Made by a program: the position numbers and the translations under genes | NCBI GenBank assembly: GCA_943787265.1 | Contig: CALSLT010000037.1 | Location: 62,001 to 126,000 of the forward strand | Source of the DNA: an uncultured Planctomycetaceae bacterium | GTDB lineage: Bacteria > Planctomycetota > Planctomycetia > Planctomycetales > Planctomycetaceae | Reading direction: 5' to 3' | Length of the DNA stretch: 64,000 nucleotides | The notes under the pieces: generated by a model | What the model was told of the DNA's origin: nothing | Seen by the model: the letters and a program-made list of their open reading frames with translations, nothing else | Databases searched by the model: none | Part shown: piece by piece, positions 59,001 to 64,000 of the stretch | Position numbering within the stretch: the stretch's first letter is position 1 | Layout: each line of letters opens with the position of its first letter

Positions 59001-59935
59001 GGCACTCGTTGAGCCTGGTTCGAGCCTGCATGGAGCGAATTCAGCAGGCGGCCAGTGAGAAAATGAGAATGTCCCTGTCGCGAATTCCTGACGGCGAGTA
59101 TTCGCGAGTCGACCATCTGGATGATGGCTCTCCCATCGCGGTTCGAATTTCAATTTCGGGCGATTGTGCGACGGTTGATTTTACAGGCACTGGTGCGGTG
59201 CTCTCATCGAATCTGAATGCGAACAGAGCAATAGTCACGGCAGCGGTCATGTATTCGTTTCGTTGTTTGATTGACGAGGACATCCCGCTCAACAGCGGCG
59301 TTCTTGAGCCGATCGAGATCGTGCTGCCAGAATGTCTGCTGAATCCTCAAGCCGACGACGATCCGGAACGATGTCCGGCGATCGTTGGCGGAAATGTTGA
59401 GACGTCACAACGGGTGGTGGATGTGCTGCTCGGTGCTTTGAATGTTGCGGCGGCCAGCCAGGGAACGATGAACAACCTGACATTCGGAGACGGCACGTTC
59501 GGCTACTACGAGACAATCTGCGGTGGCGGCGGCGCAACAAACGACGCCGACGGAGCTGATGCCGTGCATACTCACATGACGAATACGCGACTGACCGATC
59601 CGGAAGTCATTGAGCGGCGATACCCGGTGCGTCTGCACGAGTTTTCGATTCGGCGTGGCTCCGGAGGGGCAGGGCGACAACGTGGCGGAGACGGAATCGT
59701 TCGACGGATCGAGTTTCTGAAACCACTCACCGTTTCGTTGTTGACGGAACGGCGGGATGAGTATGCCCCGTTCGGACTTGAGGGCGGAGAAGAAGGTCAG
59801 ATCGGTACCAACCAGTTACGCAAATGCAATTCGGAAACGGATGAGCAATTACCTGACAAGGTGCTACTCGACGTTTCCGCGGGCGATATCTTGACGATCG
59901 AAACTCCCGGCGGCGGCGGATTTGGCAATCCCTGA
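56096..59935 (+). CDS. Fused hydantoinase A/B (5-oxoprolinase-type) ATP-dependent amidohydrolase
   Basis: A 1279-residue cytoplasmic enzyme joining HyuA and HyuB. The N-terminal Hydant_A_N domain opens WIDVGGTFTDCIYR (phosphate-binding loop), with RLGTTRGTNALLTR and TTKGFRDVLLIGNQDRP. HyuA continues with MMTSAGGLVDADQF, LSGPAGGVIGFSR and LGFDMGGTSTDVSRF. The HyuB half begins near residue 760 (VDPVTLEIFNNLFAAIAEQM) and shows SFSTNVKERLDFSCAIF, DVYVTNDPFRGGSHLPDVTVI, SRAHHSEIGG and the terminal GGGGFGNP. Length and order match eukaryotic-type 5-oxoprolinases, which hydrolyse 5-oxoproline to glutamate with ATP; related enzymes act on hydantoins or acetophenone-like compounds. The exact substrate is uncertain. 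Last gene of the symporter-sulfatase set; the frame is unbroken. Confidence 0.9.
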   Translation: MAAEWEFWIDVGGTFTDCIYRRPDNSVSTLKVLSSGITKGQVEEISGTDRIVDAGRVSDPDGFWAGYTIRFLSESGHTIHTARVRKSQDTNGLLGVEQLLPPHITPGTRYELDAGEEAPILAIRRAMSLSIEESVPRVSVRLGTTRGTNALLTRSGARTAFITTKGFRDVLLIGNQDRPRLFDLAIQKPEPLFEQTVEIDERLDSAGGVLKTLVKDDVRASLNKLRETGVESIAICLLHAFANDEHEKVVERIARETGFTEISTSSRLSPLIRIVSRGDTTVADAYLNPILRDYVERLRSSLGDSTLRMMTSAGGLVDADQFVGKDSILSGPAGGVIGFSRVARQAGFAKSLGFDMGGTSTDVSRFDGRYELEFETQKAGVRIVAPMLAIETVAAGGGSVCGFDGVRLFVGPQSAGADPGPACYGRGGPLTVTDINVFLGRVQPQHFPFPLDVAAVESRLTQLCGEIAESPLGTRYEQIELAEGFRKIANANMVRALRRISVAKGYDPAEYALVSFGGAGSQHACAMARELGIKDVLIHPFAGILSAYGIGLADVRRFSERSILTTWHGNELPESVGNCFKGLAGEARREVEAEGIPQERIGAPQRSLDLRYQGVESSINVAEPADGDWRTAYESQHQARYGYCHSGRDLEIVAARVEVVGSMPEPPDDAQALVERVPDPAEHAIVHFEGQPVETPVFTRDQLQPGDHFEGPAIVCEPTSTVVIEPGFAAKILSRGEIVISDSGGSVVKSSDVTGQAAGYRSEDVDPVTLEIFNNLFAAIAEQMGVTLQMTSFSTNVKERLDFSCAIFTPTGDLVVNAPHIPVHLGAMSETVKWLLADVTDLASGDVYVTNDPFRGGSHLPDVTVITPVHDEKTGDLIFLTASRAHHSEIGGVVPGSMPPFSKSLADEGVLIRCFKLVDGGISREDELRELLSSGEWPSRSVDNNISDVSAQVAANGSGVRQLKELVDRHSLSLVRACMERIQQAASEKMRMSLSRIPDGEYSRVDHLDDGSPIAVRISISGDCATVDFTGTGAVLSSNLNANRAIVTAAVMYSFRCLIDEDIPLNSGVLEPIEIVLPECLLNPQADDDPERCPAIVGGNVETSQRVVDVLLGALNVAAASQGTMNNLTFGDGTFGYYETICGGGGATNDADGADAVHTHMTNTRLTDPEVIERRYPVRLHEFSIRRGSGGAGRQRGGDGIVRRIEFLKPLTVSLLTERRDEYAPFGLEGGEEGQIGTNQLRKCNSETDEQLPDKVLLDVSAGDILTIETPGGGGFGNP

Positions 59936-59969
59936 CGGCTCAATGCACTTGTACGTCGCGTGGCGAGTG

Positions 59970-60884
59970 TCAGGCGACCGCTTCGGATGGCTCAGGCGAG
60001 GGGGTCGTTCGGGGACGAGTTTTTGACGCCGGCTTTGCTGCCAGACCTTCGGCCGACACCTGTCGGACGACCTTCTGCGAAAGTTCGTCCATCTCCATGA
60101 CGAGAGCTTCGACGCGCCCTGACAAATACATGTACATGATCAGCGACGGGATCGCGATCGCCAGTCCGAACGCAGTCGTTAGCAGGGCCATCGCAATGCC
60201 CACGGCAAGCTGATCAGCCTTACCCATCGCTCCGGCACTGGCGATGTCGTTGAAGGCTTGGATCATGCCGACGACCGTTCCCAGCAGGCCCAACAGCGGA
60301 GTCACCGTCGCCACGCCGTTGAGAACTCGAAGGTGCCGACGAAGATGACCGATTTGGCGTTCGCCTCCGTCGATGACGGCTTGCTCAACCTCGACGCACG
60401 GTCGACCCCACTTTTCAACACCATGCAGGAAGACTGAAGCAATCGGGCTGTCGTTCTTTCGGCATTGGCTTACGGCTGTTGCCGAATCCAGTTTGCCTTT
60501 GTGGAGATTCTCCAGGAATGGTTCTACGAAGCTTCGCGGAATGACCCGCGACCGACGAAGTACGACGACACGCTCAATCGTGAACCAGACAGAAATTACC
60601 GATGCGATCAGAAAGGGAACCAGCCAGCCGCTCATCTGTTCGATGATTTCGACGGGGTGCGTTGGGATGCCCGTTGACTTCTCGGCTGTTTGCGTCGGAG
60701 AGTCTGTACCCGATGCAGGATTCTCGGGAGTATCGACAACGGGATTGGTCGGAATTGGCGTTGGGCCTGTCTCTTGTGCATGGCTGGTGCCGCCGAACGT
60801 GGCGACAAACACAACAGCGCCGACCGCCAGAACTGCGTAATGCAGTCCGGCGAATTTATTGAATGAGCTGTCTGGCGAACGCAT
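59970..60884 (-). CDS. MotA/TolQ/ExbB-type proton channel subunit
   Basis: A 304-residue membrane protein. It has an N-terminal signal-like helix (LHYAVLAVGAVVFVATFGG), a Pro/Thr-rich periplasmic stretch (residues 38-75), then the ExbB core: a helix at about 85-105 (GWLVPFLIASVISVWFTIERVVVLR), a cytoplasmic loop, and the conserved pair VATVTPLLGLLGTVVGMIQAF and LAVGIAMALLTTAFGLAIAIPSLIMY. The extended N-terminus is unlike E. coli ExbB but common in planctomycetes. It follows the large TPR gene with 143 bp between, and an ExbD partner is not seen downstream in the window. Probably part of a TonB/Tol-type energy-transducing complex. Confidence 0.88.
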   Translation of the reverse strand: MRSPDSSFNKFAGLHYAVLAVGAVVFVATFGGTSHAQETGPTPIPTNPVVDTPENPASGTDSPTQTAEKSTGIPTHPVEIIEQMSGWLVPFLIASVISVWFTIERVVVLRRSRVIPRSFVEPFLENLHKGKLDSATAVSQCRKNDSPIASVFLHGVEKWGRPCVEVEQAVIDGGERQIGHLRRHLRVLNGVATVTPLLGLLGTVVGMIQAFNDIASAGAMGKADQLAVGIAMALLTTAFGLAIAIPSLIMYMYLSGRVEALVMEMDELSQKVVRQVSAEGLAAKPASKTRPRTTPSPEPSEAVA

Positions 60885-61027
60885 GAAGGAACCTCGATCC
60901 GTTCTTGCGACGGAATGTGGTGTTTCTCTAATCGTCGACCAATTTCTGAGCCAGATCAGTGAATAGTTTCCAACAAGGTCTCAGCCCGCCGAGACGGCAG
61001 TCCCTGACTAATCGGCATGATTAACCA

Positions 61028-64000
61028 TCAGGACGATCCACCGAGTTTGTTTAGTCGGTCGGCAGCCCGCTTCGCGAAGTCCGAGTCACTAAATTCGGCC
61101 TGCAATGTCTCATACCACTTTCGAGCACCTGCGAGGCTCTCTGTTGTTCCGATTAATTCTTCACACTGGCCTGCCTGGAATAGTGCAGGGGCTTGCCACT
61201 CCGGAAACTTGTAGAGGAAATGAACCGTCAGGTAGCCGTCACGCGCCTCTGGATACTTCTTCTGGAGAAACAGAATCTCAGCGATCATCAGCTGTGCTTT
61301 GGCAGCGGTTTCTGTTCGGCTACCAGCTTCGGATTCGATGACTCGTTTAAAAGCCGCTGTGGCTTCGGTGAACTTTGCCTGACTTTTCCACGCGCGACCG
61401 ACGACTTCATCCAGCATGTAATGTGTTGGAGAGTCCGCTTTCCAAGCACGAGCTTTTTCAGCTGTCGCCATAACGGCGGCGTACTTTTTCTGCCTGACCT
61501 GACACTCGGCGAGCAGTGCCCAAAGGTGTCCAACCCAATCGCTCTGACCAATGGAAGGTTCTGCGACGCCGTCAACGAGCGTGGAAAGCGTTGTCTCAGC
61601 CTCCGGGAATTTGCCGAGGTTCAGTTGGCCGTTTCCGTGATAAAACTGGACGTCGGGAGCGTAATCGCTCTCTGGAAACTGCTTGGCGAATTTGTCCGCT
61701 GAAGCCACGACGTCGGTCCATTTCTCGGCGTCAGCGTCGATGCCGATGATGCGGAAGAGGGAGTCTTCCCGAACGATCGCATCTGCTGCTTCATCGGCCG
61801 CCAGCGCCGCGAATGAAGTTCTTGCGAGTTGAAGTTTGCCGTTAACAAGGTCACTTTCGGCGAGGCTGAATTGGGCATTATCGGCGATGCTACTGTCAGG
61901 ATGCTCGTTAGTGATACGTCGAAACAGAGCATCAGCCTCGGCGTAGCGTTCCGCTTCGTAGAGCACGAGAGCCCATTCGTTGAGTAGCTGATCATGCTCG
62001 GGACGTTTGGAGAACTGAGCTTCGACAGCCGCGTAAACTCGATTGGCTTCATCAATCTGTTTAAGTCTTGCCTGGAGTCGGGCGGCCTGGAGTCCCGCCA
62101 GAAACGCCTGCTCATGCGGAGCGAATGTTTTGAAAGCCGATTCAAAAGCGGCGGCCGCTTCTGCGATTTTGGTTGCTCTCTGCAGCGCGTCACCGACCAT
62201 GAATCCCGCTTCTGCTGCGAGTTTGTGTTCAGCGTGGTCTTTGAGAAACTGTTGAAAACGTTTCGCGGATGCCGCGTAATCCATCTGCTGAAGTTTGCTC
62301 CACGCCAGCCCGGACAGCGCAGCCGCGTGGAATGGTGATTCAGGTCCCGGTGGCAACAGAGTGCCGAAAAATCGACCAGCGGCTTGCCAGTGTTTGGCGT
62401 CGTAGGCAGTTTCTGCCACGTTCAGGATCGTTCGTGAGACGATCGGGCTTTCGGAATGATCGCTGAGCAGACTGCTGACAGCTTTGTCAGCGACCGTCCA
62501 ATCGCGGGTCTTTGCGGCGGCGGTCGCGACGTGGGACCATGCCTGGTCTCGCAGCGGCCCCTTCGCATTGTGCTGCAAGTAGCTCTCGGCTGACTTCATC
62601 GCGACAATTGGCTGCGCGGCTTCAAGTGAGAGGAATGCGTGAAGGATCAGAGACTCCGGCAGCCCGGTTTTAGGATCGGCGATCACGGCTTCGGCCAGTG
62701 GGGCAATGGCTTCAAGGGCTCCCTTGCTGTCACCTTGTTCCTGCCTGACTCGAGCGAGCTGGTAGCGAGCTTCGGCCTGAGTCTGTGGTCGCTGCGTGGC
62801 CTTCAGGACGGCGTCGTAAATTTCCGCGGCCCGTTTCATGTCATCCGCAGTCGCTCGCAGCATCAGGAACTGGCCTTCCTGCAACTTATGCGACATTCGG
62901 ATCGTGCTGGTGCTGTAGTCTCGTTCAAACTTGCTGAGAAGTAATTCTGCTTCTTTCAGCCGAGCCGTTCGAACGTCCGGCTCAGCGTCGCGAACCGTCT
63001 CAAGTACGCATTCTGTCGCGAAGTACAAACTGTGATCGGCGAACTGCCCCATTGGCCACTTCTGAGTGACCTTCAGAAAGCTGGCTTCTGCCTGAGCCAG
63101 TTGCCCCGATCGAAACTGGCAATCCGCAAGCTGGTAAACGACGGACTCGGCGATCGCCGCATCGCCAGCCTTTTTCTCGACGTCGATAAGGACTTCGGCA
63201 GCTCCCGAGTAGTCTCGCAGAGCCTTCAACGTAAGCCCCTTCCAGTAACCGGCCTTGACGGTTTGTTCTGGATTGGCTTCTGCCTCGTCGAACTTCGCAA
63301 GCGCGTTCGAAAAGTCATTGTTTTGATAAAGAGCGAAGCCTGCATTCAGTGTGGCAACTGATCGAAGTCGACTTTTCGGGAAACGAATGCCCACAGCGTC
63401 GTACTCGTTAACCGCTTCCTGAAACTTTCTTTGACCGAACAGCAGATTGGCGATCGCTAGTTGCGCGGCGTCCCCTCGGTCTTCCTGAGTTCTTTTGGCG
63501 GCTTCCCGATACAAGAGCAACGCCCTCGCTGAATCGCCGGCGGCTTCGGTTGCCTGCGCAAGCCCAAATCGCGCTTCCGCAGCCATCCGGCCTTGTGGAA
63601 ACAGGCTGATAGAGCTCTGCAGGCTCGCCACTGCCTCCTTAGATTTGCCAAGCCGCCGTTGAGTGTCGCCCAGGTAGAACAATGCGAACTCGCGGAACGG
63701 ATCTTTTGGAAAGTCTTTCAGGCAGCTCGTGAAGTCTTTTTCCGCTCGTGCCAACTCATCGAGATAGTAGCTGCACTCCGCGACGCGGTATCGAGCATGG
63801 GCGACGTCAGTATTCTTTGGGTAGTCCTTGATGAACGCGTCCAGTGTGTCACGTCCGGTGGAATGTTTCTCAAGCTGAATCTGCGACAAGCCCAGATAGA
63901 GTTTCCCGAATGGAATCTGCTCGTGCTTTGGAAAGTCGGCCTGGAATTTTCGAAACGCCTCTTCCGCCTGGAGCCAGCGTTCGGCTTTGTAAAGCCCTCG
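61028..64000 (-). CDS. Large tetratricopeptide-repeat protein (5' end outside the window)
   Basis: The minus-strand frame is open from the window edge at 64000 (RGLYKAERWLQAEEAFRKFQ) to a TGA at 61030-61028, giving at least 990 residues. It is built almost entirely of TPR-like helix pairs in the style of Tol-Pal YbgF/BamD outer-membrane-associated proteins: repeated patterns such as AHARYRVAECSYYLDELARAEKDF, EFALFYLGDTQRRLGKSKEAV, AARFGLAQATEAAGDSARALLLY and IADNAQFSLAESDLVNGKLQLA. No catalytic motif is visible. Its place upstream of an ExbB-type gene on the same strand suggests a periplasmic partner of a Ton/Tol-like complex. The true start and any signal peptide lie beyond the window. Confidence 0.85.
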   Translation of the reverse strand, partial: RGLYKAERWLQAEEAFRKFQADFPKHEQIPFGKLYLGLSQIQLEKHSTGRDTLDAFIKDYPKNTDVAHARYRVAECSYYLDELARAEKDFTSCLKDFPKDPFREFALFYLGDTQRRLGKSKEAVASLQSSISLFPQGRMAAEARFGLAQATEAAGDSARALLLYREAAKRTQEDRGDAAQLAIANLLFGQRKFQEAVNEYDAVGIRFPKSRLRSVATLNAGFALYQNNDFSNALAKFDEAEANPEQTVKAGYWKGLTLKALRDYSGAAEVLIDVEKKAGDAAIAESVVYQLADCQFRSGQLAQAEASFLKVTQKWPMGQFADHSLYFATECVLETVRDAEPDVRTARLKEAELLLSKFERDYSTSTIRMSHKLQEGQFLMLRATADDMKRAAEIYDAVLKATQRPQTQAEARYQLARVRQEQGDSKGALEAIAPLAEAVIADPKTGLPESLILHAFLSLEAAQPIVAMKSAESYLQHNAKGPLRDQAWSHVATAAAKTRDWTVADKAVSSLLSDHSESPIVSRTILNVAETAYDAKHWQAAGRFFGTLLPPGPESPFHAAALSGLAWSKLQQMDYAASAKRFQQFLKDHAEHKLAAEAGFMVGDALQRATKIAEAAAAFESAFKTFAPHEQAFLAGLQAARLQARLKQIDEANRVYAAVEAQFSKRPEHDQLLNEWALVLYEAERYAEADALFRRITNEHPDSSIADNAQFSLAESDLVNGKLQLARTSFAALAADEAADAIVREDSLFRIIGIDADAEKWTDVVASADKFAKQFPESDYAPDVQFYHGNGQLNLGKFPEAETTLSTLVDGVAEPSIGQSDWVGHLWALLAECQVRQKKYAAVMATAEKARAWKADSPTHYMLDEVVGRAWKSQAKFTEATAAFKRVIESEAGSRTETAAKAQLMIAEILFLQKKYPEARDGYLTVHFLYKFPEWQAPALFQAGQCEELIGTTESLAGARKWYETLQAEFSDSDFAKRAADRLNKLGGSS

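Noticed and set aside
1..64000. CRISPR arrays, integrases, transposases, prophage or toxin-antitoxin genes
   Set aside because: No regularly spaced repeats and no protein text of these families was found on either strand.

Overview
The window looks like chromosomal DNA from a member of the Planctomycetota. The evidence is the density of families typical of that phylum: three DUF1501 proteins with Tat-like N-termini, two giant DUF1549/DUF1553 proteins carrying a CxxCH haem motif, a DUF1559 prepilin-like protein, formylglycine-type sulfatases, a PQQ-type beta-propeller protein, and menaquinone genes of the futalosine type. No rRNA, tRNA, CRISPR array, transposase or phage gene was recognised.

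Layout. 1-3.6 kb: end of an unidentified gene, then tadA-tadB-tadC of a Flp/Tad pilus machine. 4.1-8.7 kb (minus): a full-length lhr-type helicase gene broken by about seven frameshifts. 8.9-11.7 kb: an SLC13-type transporter with two RCK_C-like domains and a methyltransferase. 11.8-14.9 kb (minus): a DUF1559 prepilin-like gene followed by a DUF3604 gene. 15.3-22.9 kb: a tripeptidyl-peptidase II homologue, an esterase/M14 carboxypeptidase fusion and a DUF1501 protein. 23-27.3 kb: DUF493, an inositol-monophosphatase-family enzyme, a ygiQ-like radical SAM gene with about ten frameshifts, and a STAS protein with two zinc ribbons. 27.4-31.4 kb: secreted sulfatase, HpcH/HpaI aldolase, and a di-haem cytochrome whose start codon lies in an inverted repeat. 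31.4-48.1 kb: two DUF1501 + DUF1549/DUF1553 pairs on the minus strand, flanking an aroE-like gene, a GntR/LacI hybrid regulator and a divergent sugar ABC importer. 48.2-49.9 kb: mqnB and mqnD. 50-59.9 kb (plus): PQQ-type propeller, Na+/solute symporter, a sulfatase without signal peptide and a fused hydantoinase/5-oxoprolinase. 60-64 kb (minus): a large TPR protein running off the window, followed by an ExbB/TolQ-type channel.

How the parts may work together (inference). The regulator, its putative operators and the ABC importer look like one inducible sugar or sugar-acid uptake unit. The adjacent large cell-surface haem proteins carry extra carbohydrate-associated domains, so the 29-48 kb block may be a polysaccharide or sugar-acid utilisation region. 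The 52.8-59.9 kb set (symporter, cytoplasmic sulfatase, ATP-dependent amidohydrolase) looks like a pathway that imports a small sulfated compound.

Data-quality caveat. Reading frames break repeatedly around 0.4-2.1, 4.2-7.5, 10.4, 22.8, 24.9-26.7 and 40.0-40.2 kb, and almost every break is repaired by deleting one base, often a G from a short G run. Genes between these patches are intact for thousands of bases. I read this as local sequence error rather than widespread gene decay, and I report those genes as full-length with the shift positions noted.
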